DNA of 64,000 bases from Pullulanibacillus pueri (GCF_014639255.1 NZ_BMFV01000009.1:54455-118454), one strand, 5' to 3'; counted from the stretch's first letter, positions 54,647-63,841 are shown. The notes: a model not told the origin generated them from the letters alone. Numbers and translations are program-made.

Positions 54647-55639
54647 ATGGGGACAAGTGAAAATAAAGTCATAGATCAAAAAGTAACATCATGTTGTTGT
54701 AGTGTCCAAAGGCCCACTGAGTCTAAACAGTCGAATGCTAAAAAAATGGATGAACAGGCAACGCATCAAAAGGTTCAAGAGACAAAAGAAGGGATGGTTT
54801 ATATTCCAGGAGGGGACTTTATGATGGGGACGAACAGTGGTGAAGGCTTTCCCGCTGATGGAGAAGGGCCGATGCGGAAGGTCACTGTTAAGCCTTTTTA
54901 TATTGATGCCTGTACGGTGACGAATGCCCAATTTAAAGCCTTTGTTGAGGCAACGGGGTATCAAACAGAGGCCGAGGTCTTTGGTGATTCTTTTGTTTTT
55001 TATCATTTTATTTCAAAAGAAACCTTAGAGAAATATGCTCAACCGGTTCCTGGGATTCCATGGTGGCGAGCAGTTAAGGGTGCTTATTGGCGTCAACCTG
55101 AAGGACCAGATTCTAATATTGAAGAGCGTCTAGATCATCCTGTCATCCATGTTTCTTGGAATGATGCCTTAGCTTATTGTCGGTGGTCAGGTAAGCGGTT
55201 ACCGACTGAAGCGGAGTGGGAATATGCAGCACGGGGAGGGCTTGAGCAAAAACGGTATCCTTGGGGGGATGAACTTACCCCTAATGGTGAACATTATTGC
55301 AATATATGGCAAGGAGAGTTTCCGAGGCTTAATACTGAAGATGACGGTTATGCGGGGACAGCGCCTGCAAAATCTTTTCATCCCAATGGCTTTGGACTTT
55401 ATAATGTTTCCGGGAATGTGTGGGAGTGGTGTTCTGACTGGTTTAGTCGAAGCATTCATCGCCGCGGGGGACGTGAGAATCCTCAGGGACCTGAAACCGG
55501 TTCAGCAAGAGTGATGAGGGGTGGCTCTTATCTTTGTCATCATTCCTATTGTAATCGTTATCGAGTAGCCGCCCGTAGTTCTAATACACCGGATAGTTCA
55601 ACGGGAAATATAGGTTTCCGGTGTGTAAGTGATGTTTAA
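54647..55639 (+). CDS. Formylglycine-generating enzyme (SUMF1/FGE family)
   Basis: 330 residues. FGE oxidises the sulfatase Cys to formylglycine with O2 and copper. The C-terminal active site RGGSYLCHHSYCNRYRVAAR carries both catalytic cysteines, at the positions of human Cys336 and Cys341, and ends NTPDSSTGNIGFRC. Earlier blocks are YIPGGDFMMGTNSGEGFPAD, HPVIHVSWNDALAYCRWSGK, RLPTEAEWEYAARGG and NVSGNVWEWCSDWF. The N-terminus contains a Cys triplet (SCCCS) as in several other FGEs. AAGGAGG precedes the ATG. It is paired with the sulfatase at 53085. Confidence 0.93.
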   Translation: MGTSENKVIDQKVTSCCCSVQRPTESKQSNAKKMDEQATHQKVQETKEGMVYIPGGDFMMGTNSGEGFPADGEGPMRKVTVKPFYIDACTVTNAQFKAFVEATGYQTEAEVFGDSFVFYHFISKETLEKYAQPVPGIPWWRAVKGAYWRQPEGPDSNIEERLDHPVIHVSWNDALAYCRWSGKRLPTEAEWEYAARGGLEQKRYPWGDELTPNGEHYCNIWQGEFPRLNTEDDGYAGTAPAKSFHPNGFGLYNVSGNVWEWCSDWFSRSIHRRGGRENPQGPETGSARVMRGGSYLCHHSYCNRYRVAARSSNTPDSSTGNIGFRCVSDV

Positions 55640-55682
55640 GAGCAGAGATTGATCGCATCGCGAACAAGATATAAAAATAAAT

Positions 55683-55747
55683 AAGAGGCAGGCACACCCT
55701 CTATTTTTTAGAAGCTTCTAAAATAAGAGGAATGATGCCTGTCTCTT
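55683..55747. terminator. Long bidirectional hairpin between FGE and oxidoreductase genes
   Basis: AAGAGGCAGGCA (55683-55694) pairs with TGCCTGTCTCTT (55736-55747) with one G-U pair. Inside, CCTCTATTTT and AGAAG pair with CTTCT and AAATAAGAGG with a bulge. It serves as the terminator for both convergent genes. Confidence 0.75.
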
Positions 55748-55770
55748 TTATTCTTTGGTGGAATTGAGAT

Positions 55771-56868
55771 TTAGGATAGTGTTTCGGCTAGATTCGGAAT
55801 GTGAATATCGACCTCATGTCCTTCTTGAGAAGAACGAAGAATACCATCAATAATTGCTTGGTTGACAAGAATTTGTTCTGCTGGAATAGGAGCTTCTTTC
55901 CCCTCTTTGACGGCGACCACAAAATCTCTCACTTTTTCATAGAAAATATCAAGAGAATGAGATTGGACAGGAATAGAGGTGTCAACGTGTTTACCATTGA
56001 TATCATGGAAGAGATCGATGGTACCAATCCCTCCATCCCACACGCCGCTCCATGGTCCTTTACCTGCAGGTGTAAGTTTCAATCCAGCTTCTGTTCCTAG
56101 GAATAAGGTTGGACCAAGAGAGTCCATGTGCATAGCCCAAGAAATTTTGAAATTAAGCACTTTACCACCTTCAAGTCTGACAAGGGCCACACCAAAATCC
56201 TCAACTTCAAATTTTTCAGCTTCTGGATGGTAGGTTGGGTTTGTCCCAAAGTGATTAGAAGTATAGGCTGAAACCGTTAAAGGCTTTGGATAATCTAAGG
56301 CATTGAGCGCTAAATCTAAGGAATAACAGCCAATATCAGCCATTGCGCCTGCACCGGCTAAATCTTTATTAATAAATGTACCTCCAGGCATGCCGCGACG
56401 TCGGCCACCGCCAGTTTGGATGTAATAGACATTTCCAAGCTGAGTTTGAACAAGTTCTTTAATGGCTTTCATATTTGGATCATAGCGAGGTTGGAATCCA
56501 ACAGTGAGTATTTTTCCAGAGGCTTTTGCGGCCTGAACCATTTCGACCCCTTGGTTAAGGGTGATCGCCAAAGGCTTCTCAACCAGTACATGCTTACCCG
56601 CCATCAGTGCATCAATACTCGTACGATGATGGGCTATGTTAGGTGTGCACACACTGACACCGTCGAGATCGAGTGACAGTAACTCCTGATGATCCTCGTA
56701 CCCTTTAGCATGAGGCAGTTCGAGTTGTTTAATAAAAGCATCCGCTTTACCTGGCACAATATCAGCGACTGCAACAATGTCAACATCTGACATTTTTTTA
56801 TATGCCCGGGCATGTGCAGCAGCAATGCCACCGCTTCCAATTATACCAATTCTAATCTTGCTATCCAT
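55771..56868 (-). CDS. Gfo/Idh/MocA family oxidoreductase
   Basis: 365 residues. The Rossmann motif is GIIGSGGIAAAHARAY, with VEKPLAIT near residue 97 and ADIGCYSLDLALNAL in the active-site region. The middle QTGGGRRRGMPGGTF loop is a recognisable feature of one bacterial group. It probably dehydrogenates a sugar or polyol, substrate unknown. CGAAAGCGTTTTTA (56946-56959), about 80 bases upstream, matches the cre consensus at most positions, so CcpA control is possible. Single-gene unit on the minus strand. Confidence 0.87.
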   Translation of the reverse strand: MDSKIRIGIIGSGGIAAAHARAYKKMSDVDIVAVADIVPGKADAFIKQLELPHAKGYEDHQELLSLDLDGVSVCTPNIAHHRTSIDALMAGKHVLVEKPLAITLNQGVEMVQAAKASGKILTVGFQPRYDPNMKAIKELVQTQLGNVYYIQTGGGRRRGMPGGTFINKDLAGAGAMADIGCYSLDLALNALDYPKPLTVSAYTSNHFGTNPTYHPEAEKFEVEDFGVALVRLEGGKVLNFKISWAMHMDSLGPTLFLGTEAGLKLTPAGKGPWSGVWDGGIGTIDLFHDINGKHVDTSIPVQSHSLDIFYEKVRDFVVAVKEGKEAPIPAEQILVNQAIIDGILRSSQEGHEVDIHIPNLAETLS

Positions 56869-57068
56869 TTTGTAAAACCTCCACTTTTTATTTCTGTATA
56901 TACTAAACTATTCTCTATGACTCTCTTAATGTCCTTTTTCTTAAGCGAAAGCGTTTTTATTTTTTTAAAAACCCTTCTCAATGTTTAAAGAGGATCGAGC
57001 GTTTTTTAATAACTTAAGGGTTACTTCTTTGGCTTTCACTATTAAGGTTTGATGGCAAGCTAAATTCT

Positions 57069-57758
57069 CTAATCATCAAGCTGTATATGCTCCATGTAAT
57101 AGTCAAGAGCCTTTTGATTGTGTTGCTTTATTAGCTGTTCCGCTTCCTTAATGTCTCCCTTTTCAATCGCAGTTACAATGGCGATATGTTCGTTCTGTGA
57201 TTGGGCATGGCGATGCATGAGCAGCTCGCTAAAGAAATAATTGCGGATACGCTCCCACTTATCAAGTACTCTTAATAACATTTCTTCCAATAAAGGCATA
57301 TCGGCAATATCGGTAATGAGCATGTGGAATTCTGTATTTAAGTGTCCCCAAAGCTTATAATTTTCTGTTCTTATCAGCTCATTCATTTTCTCCAGCTGCC
57401 CCTTCAACTTTTCAAGTGCATCGGCAGTTACTTTTTGAATGGCGACTTTAATAGAAACGACTTCTAAAGCTTCTTTTAACATAAAGGTTTCCACTATAGA
57501 CTCTGGAGAAATGGGGGAAACTACAGCACCAGTATGTGCGTTGTATTCGACGAGGTCTTCTGAATGTAAGAGTCTTAGAGCTTCACGCACGGGAATGGCA
57601 CTAACAGACAAGAGGTCAGCGATTTCTTTAATGATTAATTTCTGACCGGGATTCAGCTCGCACTTCATAATAGCCCCTCGTAATACTTGGTAGACATAGT
57701 CTTGCTTACTTTTATAAGCACGAGGGCTTGGTATTGAGAATTCAAGCAATTGATTCAC
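57069..57758 (-). CDS. GntR family regulator, FCD (FadR) subfamily
   Basis: 229 residues from a GTG at 57758. The frame stays open to 57863, but a TATAAT (complement of 57775-57780) lies just upstream of this GTG, so longer versions would include the promoter. Winged HTH: YVYQVLRGAIMKCELNPGQK, IADLLSVSAIPVREALRLLH. The FCD ligand domain follows (FMLKEALEVVSIKVAI, LNTEFHMLITDIADMPLL, HAQSQNEHIAIVTAIEKGD with metal-ligand His). The palindrome TTATAGTATAA at 57776-57786 overlaps its -10 box and may be its operator. It diverges from the asparaginase operon. Confidence 0.83.
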   Translation of the reverse strand: MNQLLEFSIPSPRAYKSKQDYVYQVLRGAIMKCELNPGQKLIIKEIADLLSVSAIPVREALRLLHSEDLVEYNAHTGAVVSPISPESIVETFMLKEALEVVSIKVAIQKVTADALEKLKGQLEKMNELIRTENYKLWGHLNTEFHMLITDIADMPLLEEMLLRVLDKWERIRNYFFSELLMHRHAQSQNEHIAIVTAIEKGDIKEAEQLIKQHNQKALDYYMEHIQLDD

Positions 57759-57883
57759 ACCTTGAACATTTTCTATTATAGTATAACGATAAAGGATGAT
57801 TGTAAAGTGGAGGTCATAGGAGGCACTAGAAGCTGTCAGAGTAGTGGGGACTAGAATTTTCAATGTAAATTTTCTGATTAGTG

Positions 57884-57912
57884 TTGACGTTTCAGATAGA
57901 TTGCTTTATCTT
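57884..57912 (+). promoter_or_regulatory. Promoter of the asparaginase operon
   Basis: TTGACG (57884-57889), 17 bp, TATCTT (57907-57912). RNA would start about 115 bases before the first gene. Confidence 0.5.
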
Positions 57913-58036
57913 AGTGAAGGATACGATGAGGTGTTAGTTTTCTTATTACATAGATAGAAGGAAAATAAAGGGGAAGAGAGTTAGTAGAACTAGAAAGTGA
58001 TCGATGACTTCATTATGACTTAAGGAGCATGAAATT

Positions 58037-59029
58037 ATGAGCGAACCTGTATTAGTATTGGAATTCCGTGGTGACATTCTAGAAAATGAGCATCATGGTG
58101 TGATCTGTGGTGTCAATGAGAAAAAAGAAGTGATCTTCCAGCAAGGAGACATTGAACATGCGACGTTTTATCGATCAGCAATGAAGCCAATACAGGCCAT
58201 TCCTGTATTTAAAACAAATGTGATTGAAAAGTATGGTCTTACTTCTGAGGAAGCGGCTCTCTTTGCTGCATCGCAAAGGGGAGAAAGCTACCATCAAGAG
58301 GCCTTACAGTCGCTTTTGGACAAGCTAAATCTTTCGGAATCGCAGCTGATCTGTGAGGCATCTTATCCGTTAAATGATCAGCCAAAATTTGAACATCTTT
58401 GGAATCAGGGTGGAAAGCGCAAAATTTTTCATAATTGTTTCGGCAAGCATCTTGGACTTATGGCTGCAGCAAGAGAATCTGGCTGGGAACTGGGTCATTA
58501 TTACGAGCCTGAGCATCCATTGCAACAAGAAATTCTTGATTATGTCGCTGAGTTTACTGAGGTCAATAAAGAGGATATTGGTAGGGGAACAGATGGATGT
58601 GGTGTGCCTGTTTATGCGGTACCCCTCTATAATATGGCTTTATCTTATTTAAAATTCGTTTGCCCTGAAATGATTCCGGACGAAAGGACAAGGTCCGCTG
58701 TTCAAAAGATTGGACAGGTCATGAATGAAAATCCACGGATTATTGCTTCTCATCACTTTATTTGCACGGCTTTATTAGAGGATCCTAATATTATCGCTAA
58801 AGGCGGTGCTCAGGGCGTTTATTGTTTTGCTTTAAGAAAAGAGAAATTGAGTTTTGCCTTAAAGGTATTGACTGGTTCTGAACTCGTGTGGCCGATACTG
58901 ATTGCGGGCATTCTTGAGGAAATTGATTATGAAAATAAGGCGACCATTGAGCGTCTATATGAACTTCGGCCTCGCGAACTGACCAATGATAACGGAAAGA
59001 CTGTTGGCTATACACTTGTCAATTTGTAA
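58037..59029 (+). CDS. L-asparaginase, Rhizobium AsnA-II type
   Basis: 330 residues. It is unrelated to the E. coli-type enzymes and belongs to the beta-lactamase-like asparaginase family. It hydrolyses Asn to Asp and ammonia. The key residues described for the Rhizobium etli enzyme are present: Ser and Lys in YRSAMKPIQA, Ser in FAASQRGESYH, Cys and Lys in HNCFGKH (usually NCSGKH), and the second Cys in GTDGCGVP. It is followed by an aminopeptidase and CutC in one operon and faced by a GntR regulator. AAGGAGCATGAAATT precedes the ATG. Confidence 0.87.
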   Translation: MSEPVLVLEFRGDILENEHHGVICGVNEKKEVIFQQGDIEHATFYRSAMKPIQAIPVFKTNVIEKYGLTSEEAALFAASQRGESYHQEALQSLLDKLNLSESQLICEASYPLNDQPKFEHLWNQGGKRKIFHNCFGKHLGLMAAARESGWELGHYYEPEHPLQQEILDYVAEFTEVNKEDIGRGTDGCGVPVYAVPLYNMALSYLKFVCPEMIPDERTRSAVQKIGQVMNENPRIIASHHFICTALLEDPNIIAKGGAQGVYCFALRKEKLSFALKVLTGSELVWPILIAGILEEIDYENKATIERLYELRPRELTNDNGKTVGYTLVNL

Positions 59030-59061
59030 GAAAGTCATAAAGATCAAGGGAGGAAGCTGTA

Positions 59062-60444
59062 ATGGAGGAGGCCTTTATTCAATGGGTCAACGCTGAAAAT
59101 AAGGGGGGAGATCATCTTTTTAAGCAAGGTGACGCTTTTCAATATGGAGTAATGACACTTGTACACGAGCGCCCTAACCTGTTTCTTTACGTCGGGATGG
59201 AAAAGTCACTATTAACTATAGAAGATATAAGAAATATTGCTGGCGAAGTCAACAAATTTCTTCGAGGTAGGGGGGTTATACAAGCCTCTTTTTTGGCGGA
59301 GGACTTAAGTAGAGTATGTCCCGAGTGGTCAATGTCTGTACTATTTTCTGCGTTTTATGAAGGCTGGTTTCTGAGTCAGTATCAATTTAATAAATATAAG
59401 AGTAAAAAAACAAATACTTCAATTCAACTTACAATTGAAGGTGAACCGACAGAAGAATATAAACGCCTGGCATTGCATCGGAGTGAGGCTGTGAATGCTG
59501 CGCGGGACCTATGTAATGAACCTCCTAATGCGCTTAATCCTGATACTTATGATAGTCATGTTAAAGCGCTATTCAATGACACATCAGTGAATGTGACGAT
59601 TTACGAAAAGGAAGATCTAAAGGATTTGCAGTTAAATGGTATTCTAGCCGTTGCGAGGGGGAGTGCCCATGCTCCAAAATTTATCCAACTTTCTTATCGC
59701 ACTTTAGAGACTGCTCCGCATATTGCTCTAGTTGGAAAAGGTGTGACCTTTGACACAGGGGGAATTAATGCTAAAACGGGTGACTTTACTGATATGAAAA
59801 TGGATATGGGGGGGTCAGCGGCTGTCATTGGGGCGATGAAACTTTTGAGTAACGTGAAAGCCAAGGTGAATGTCACGGCACTTATTCCTGTCGTCGATAA
59901 TGTCCCGGATGCTTCAGCATTGCTTCCTTCGGAGATTATTCAATATAAAAATGGGGTTTCAGTACAGGTAGCGAATACAGATGCGGAAGGTCGTTTGATT
60001 CTTGCTGATGCCTTATTATTCGCCCAAGAATTGGGGGCGGAAATTATCTTAGATATTGCTACCTTAACGGGCTCTATTGGACATGCCTTAGGATTAAAGG
60101 TGGCTGGAGTGATGAGTGACGATGAGGCACTTTCCGAGCGATTGAAACGTATTGGTACAGAGAATGGTGATTTAATTTGGCCGCTTCCTCTGATTAAGGA
60201 ATATGATGAGGAACTAAATAATCCATATGCTGATATCGCCAATGTAGGAAAATCACCTTATGGAGGAGCGATTATGGCGGCTGTCTTTTTAAATCGTTTT
60301 ATTCAAAGGACGACAAGGTGGGCCCATATTGATATGGCCAATACAGTGCAGGCTTACAAGGATTTTGGCTATTATCCTCCTGGGGCTTCAGGATATGGTG
60401 TGAGGTTGTTAGCGGATTTTGTACTAGGAGAAAGTCTTATATGA
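59062..60444 (+). CDS. Leucyl aminopeptidase, M17 family
   Basis: 460 residues, slightly shorter than classic PepA because of a reduced N-terminal macro-like domain. It removes N-terminal residues from peptides with two metal ions. The catalytic domain has VGKGVTFDTGGIN (first metal Lys and Asp), MKMDMGGSAAVIGAM, and the signature NTDAEGRLILADAL. IATLTGSIGHALG is also present. It overlaps cutC by 4 bases. GGGAGGAAGCTGTA precedes the ATG. With the asparaginase it suggests release and use of Asn-containing peptides. Confidence 0.9.
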   Translation: MEEAFIQWVNAENKGGDHLFKQGDAFQYGVMTLVHERPNLFLYVGMEKSLLTIEDIRNIAGEVNKFLRGRGVIQASFLAEDLSRVCPEWSMSVLFSAFYEGWFLSQYQFNKYKSKKTNTSIQLTIEGEPTEEYKRLALHRSEAVNAARDLCNEPPNALNPDTYDSHVKALFNDTSVNVTIYEKEDLKDLQLNGILAVARGSAHAPKFIQLSYRTLETAPHIALVGKGVTFDTGGINAKTGDFTDMKMDMGGSAAVIGAMKLLSNVKAKVNVTALIPVVDNVPDASALLPSEIIQYKNGVSVQVANTDAEGRLILADALLFAQELGAEIILDIATLTGSIGHALGLKVAGVMSDDEALSERLKRIGTENGDLIWPLPLIKEYDEELNNPYADIANVGKSPYGGAIMAAVFLNRFIQRTTRWAHIDMANTVQAYKDFGYYPPGASGYGVRLLADFVLGESLI

Positions 60445-61154
60445 TAATAGAAGTGATTGTTCAAAACAGTGAGGATGCCAAGAGAGCGGAACAAGCGGGG
60501 GCGAGGCGCTTAGAATTAGTTTCAGCCATAAGTGAAGGGGGGCTGACGCCCAGCTATGGTGCCATTAAGCAAGTCATCGAAGCAGTGAACATTCCTGTTT
60601 ATGTGATGTTGCGGCCACATAGCGACCACTTTTGTTATCGTTCAAGTGATTGGGCCATTATTGAAGAAGACGTTATGGTCATTCGGGATTTAGGGGCTAG
60701 CGGAATAGTGTTTGGCTGTTTGAATCCATATCAAGAAATAGATGAGCCGGGGTTGTCTCATGTTATTGATTTGGCGGGAGAATTAGGCATCACCTTTCAT
60801 CGAGCCTTTGATGAAGTGGAAAATCAGGTAAAAGCTTTTGAGACCCTTTGTCATTACTCAGAATCTATTGAACGGGTGTTGACTTCTGGTGGGGCGCAAA
60901 GGGCTGAAGAAGGCGTTAGTCAGCTCCAACAGCTCCAGTTGCTCTCAAGAAAGCTTTCTGGTCCTGAAATTCTTGTCGGCTCTGGATTGAATGCCCATAA
61001 TATTAGTGGAATCCATCAACGAGTCAAGGCTTCAGAATATCATTTTGGATCAGGAGTGCGCGTGCATAATTCTTTCCGCTCGCCTATTGATGTGGCACAG
61101 ATACAGATGATTCGTAAAAAGTTAGAAATGAAAAATAGTGAAAGTGCCTCGTGA
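60441..61154 (+). CDS. cutC: CutC family protein
   Basis: 237 residues forming a TIM barrel of the CutC family. It begins MIIEVIVQNSEDAKRAEQAG and has RRLELVSAISEGGLTPS, VMLRPHSDHFCYR, TFHRAFDEV, VLTSGGAQRAEEG and YHFGSGVRV. The name comes from a copper-tolerance phenotype in E. coli, but a direct copper role is doubtful, and the family often occurs in glycan or peptide catabolic operons. It starts within the end of the aminopeptidase gene (ATGA overlap), so the two are coupled. Confidence 0.88.
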   Translation: MIIEVIVQNSEDAKRAEQAGARRLELVSAISEGGLTPSYGAIKQVIEAVNIPVYVMLRPHSDHFCYRSSDWAIIEEDVMVIRDLGASGIVFGCLNPYQEIDEPGLSHVIDLAGELGITFHRAFDEVENQVKAFETLCHYSESIERVLTSGGAQRAEEGVSQLQQLQLLSRKLSGPEILVGSGLNAHNISGIHQRVKASEYHFGSGVRVHNSFRSPIDVAQIQMIRKKLEMKNSESAS

Positions 61155-61489
61155 TTATGGGGCACTTTTACATAATAAGAAGCATCACTTGCTAGGGATC
61201 ACCGTTTAATATGTGACCACGGAGACAATAACTTTTTTTATTAGGTTTGTGGGGTGCGCAATCTGTAGAGATGAAGAGTAGAACAATAAGCAAGCATCCC
61301 CAAGCGTTAGAATAGAAGTCTAGTTTTCTAAAAGAATGGGGTCATAAAAAATTTCCAAGATGAATTTTTAAAAAAGGGTATTGTCAGAAATAAAACTATC
61401 ATATACAATGATATGGAATCGATTTCATTTTAGTTTCATTCAATGTTGGAATCGATTTCAAGGTTAGGGTTCTTATAAGGGGGATGGGG
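61155..61489. other. Intergenic region before the last regulator
   Basis: 335 bases. The right third carries the promoter and two operators listed separately. Near the left end, GTGCCTCGTGATTATGGGGCAC (GTGCC/GGCAC, 61142-61163, shown here in parts) is a small hairpin followed by TTTTAC, and is a plausible terminator of the cutC operon. The rest shows nothing firm. Confidence 0.45.
61381..61460 (+). promoter_or_regulatory. Promoter with two identical LacI-type operators
   Basis: TTGTCA (61381-61386), 17 bp, TACAAT (61404-61409). TGGAATCGATTTCA occurs at 61414-61427, over the expected RNA start, and again at 61447-61460. The 33-bp spacing is about three helical turns. This indicates strong autoregulation of the LacI gene at 61490. 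Confidence 0.75.
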
Positions 61490-62476
61490 ATGGCAACCAT
61501 TGAAGATGTTGCAAGATTGGCAGGCCTTTCCCGGACGACGGTTTCAAGAGTAATCAATAATCACCCTTATGTATCAGAAGAGAAACGGCAAACCGTCAGA
61601 AGCGCAATGGAGCAATTAGGGTATGTCCCTAATTCAATTGCACAACGACTGAGAACTCAGACAAATGAAACAGTTGCTGTGCTCATTCCAAGGCTATCCA
61701 ATCCATTTTTTAGCCATTTAGTTGATGCGATGGAAGATATCGCGGCTCTTTATCGTTTTCAACTCATTATTTGTCAGACTAAATCGGGAAAGGAACGCGA
61801 AATTTTGTATCTCGATTGGCTGAAAACACGGCAAATTGGTGGCGTTATCTTTGCCTCAAGTGAAAATGATTGGCAGGATATTAAAAGGTATCAGCAATAT
61901 GGTCCGATTCTCTTTTGTAATGAGTATCCTCCTGGTACCGAAGCCCCTATTATTCATCTGGATCAATTGCAAGGTGGATATATGGGAACACAGCATTTAA
62001 TTGAACGAGGCCATACAAAAATAGGGTATTGTTACTCTGGAAGACAGAATACCAATATTAGGGACCGTTTTAAGGGACTTAAACTGGCTTTAAAGGATCA
62101 TGGACTTTCTATTAAAGAAGACTGGATCTTCAAGGATGCTTATGATACGAAAGATGGCGGGCGGATATATTATGAAATAATGGCATTGAAGGACCGACCA
62201 ACCGCTGTATTTACAGGTAGTGATGAAGTAGCATTAGGGATCATTGCTGAAGCGAGAAGGAATGGGACGCACGTTCCTAAAGAACTAGCGGTACTAGGCT
62301 TTGATGATCAACCTATTGCAGGATTGATGGATCCAGGAATTTCAACCGTTTATCAACCGGTTAAAGACATTGGGAAAATGGCGATGGAGCTTATGATTCA
62401 ACTCATAAGAGGCGGTCACCCCGTGCAACAGATAACCGAGTTGCCTTTGCATCTCATCGTGAGGGCATCTACTTAA
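61490..62476 (+). CDS. LacI family sugar-responsive repressor
   Basis: 328 residues from the ATG at 61490 (MATIEDVARLAGLSRTTVSR), six bases after AAGGGGGATGGGG. The ATG at 61484 is too close to that RBS. HTH and hinge (RVINNHPYVSEEKRQTVRSA, SIAQRLRTQT) are followed by the periplasmic-binding sensor domain (VAVLIPRLSNPFFSHLVDAM, FTGSDEVALGIIAEA, VLGFDDQPIAGLMDPGISTV). Two identical operators cover its promoter, and the inverted form lies before the binding-protein gene downstream. It should repress itself and the following ABC importer. Confidence 0.9.
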   Translation: MATIEDVARLAGLSRTTVSRVINNHPYVSEEKRQTVRSAMEQLGYVPNSIAQRLRTQTNETVAVLIPRLSNPFFSHLVDAMEDIAALYRFQLIICQTKSGKEREILYLDWLKTRQIGGVIFASSENDWQDIKRYQQYGPILFCNEYPPGTEAPIIHLDQLQGGYMGTQHLIERGHTKIGYCYSGRQNTNIRDRFKGLKLALKDHGLSIKEDWIFKDAYDTKDGGRIYYEIMALKDRPTAVFTGSDEVALGIIAEARRNGTHVPKELAVLGFDDQPIAGLMDPGISTVYQPVKDIGKMAMELMIQLIRGGHPVQQITELPLHLIVRAST

Positions 62477-62488
62477 ATTATGATTTTG

Positions 62489-62523
62489 TGATAACGATTT
62501 CAATTTCTGTGAAATCGATTCCA
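62489..62523 (+). promoter_or_regulatory. Operators upstream of the sugar-binding protein gene
   Basis: TGAAATCGATTCCA (62510-62523) is the exact reverse complement of the sites at 61414 and 61447. TGATAACGATTTCA (62489-62502), 21 bp before it, agrees at 11 of 14 positions. A clear promoter was not found in this 69-base gap. Confidence 0.65.
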
Positions 62524-62545
62524 AATAACAGGAGGAAAGGTAAGA

Positions 62546-63841
62546 ATGAAGAATTTTAAACTACTCTCAGTAATCGTTTTAGCATTATGCTTCGTTTTAT
62601 CTGCTTGTGGCTCTGATAAGGGCAGTAATCAGAGTAGCAGCAGCGGTAAGGATTCAGATTCAAAAGATAAAGAGGTTACTATTGTTTATGCCCTTGGGAA
62701 GGATCCAACTCAAGGAACCACTAAGATGATTGCGGCTTTTGAGAAGGAACATCCAAATATTCATATTAAAGTCCAGGAGGAGCCGAATGACTCAGGTAAG
62801 CAACATGATGCTTATGTCACTGCTTTTAATGCCAAATCATCGGAGATTGATGTTGTAAAAATGGATACCGTTTGGCCAGCAGAGTTTGCTCAAGCAGGCT
62901 ATACTTTACCCCTCGATCGTTTTATTCAAAAGGATAATGTTGACCTCAGCGCGTACAACAAAGGGGCGATAAGCGCTACTCAATTTAATGGTAAGCAATG
63001 GGCTATGCCACTTTATCTTGATGCTGGTGTCTTATTCTATCGTAAGGATATCATTGATAGCCCGCCAAAAACATGGGATGACCTTATTGCGGATGCTAAG
63101 AAGTTCCAAGGTAAAAACGGAACAAAATACGGTTTTGAATTCCAAGGGAAACAATACGAAGGTTTAGTCTGCAGTGCAGTAGAGTATCTTGGAAGCTATG
63201 GTGGGCAGTTTATTGACAGCAACGGTGATGTTTCCGTAAATACTCCTGAAACCATTAAAGGACTTAAAGAATTGAAGAAAATTGTGGATTCAGGCATCAC
63301 GCCGGATAATGTCACAAACTTTGAAGAAACGGATACAGAATCATCCTTTATCGAAGGTCAAGCTGTTTTTGCACGTAACTGGCCATACATGTGGTCCTCC
63401 TCAAATGATAAAGAGAAATCAAAAGTTGTAGGCAAGGTGGGCGTTGCTCAGCTACCATCTGGTGATAAAGGCTCTGCTTCTGCTCTTGGTGGTTGGATGT
63501 TAGGCATTAACAAATATTCCAAGCACCCGCAGGAAGCTTGGGAGTTCGTGAAATTTATGACAGGTGAAGAAGGTCAAAAAATCCAAGCTATTGTTGGTGG
63601 GAAATCACCAGTGTATATGAGCCTCTATGATGATGCTGATGTTCTTAAAGCGAACCCATTCTTCAAAGAAAAAGGATTTACAGATGCCGTTGCTCATGCG
63701 ACAGCACGTCCAGTCGCACCAAATTATCAAGAAATTTCAAGTATTATTCAGATTCATGTGTCCAAAATGTTGGCAGGTCAAGAAACACCAGAACAATCGG
63801 CCGCTAATATGGAAAAAGAAATGAAAGCTGCAATGAAATAA
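62546..63841 (+). CDS. ABC sugar-binding lipoprotein (trehalose/maltose-type)
   Basis: 431 residues. The lipoprotein signal is MKNFKLLSVIVLALCFVLSA then C (Cys at about residue 21), with a Ser-rich linker. The body is a family 1 extracellular solute-binding protein (MIAAFEKEHPNIHIKVQEEP, WAMPLYLDAGVLFYRKDII, TWDDLIADAKKF, FARNWPYMWS, GGWMLGINKYS, MTGEEGQKIQA). This pattern is common in trehalose, maltose or sucrose importers. The sugar is not determined. Permease genes begin directly after it. AGGAGGAAAGGTAAGA precedes the ATG. Confidence 0.87.
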   Translation: MKNFKLLSVIVLALCFVLSACGSDKGSNQSSSSGKDSDSKDKEVTIVYALGKDPTQGTTKMIAAFEKEHPNIHIKVQEEPNDSGKQHDAYVTAFNAKSSEIDVVKMDTVWPAEFAQAGYTLPLDRFIQKDNVDLSAYNKGAISATQFNGKQWAMPLYLDAGVLFYRKDIIDSPPKTWDDLIADAKKFQGKNGTKYGFEFQGKQYEGLVCSAVEYLGSYGGQFIDSNGDVSVNTPETIKGLKELKKIVDSGITPDNVTNFEETDTESSFIEGQAVFARNWPYMWSSSNDKEKSKVVGKVGVAQLPSGDKGSASALGGWMLGINKYSKHPQEAWEFVKFMTGEEGQKIQAIVGGKSPVYMSLYDDADVLKANPFFKEKGFTDAVAHATARPVAPNYQEISSIIQIHVSKMLAGQETPEQSAANMEKEMKAAMK

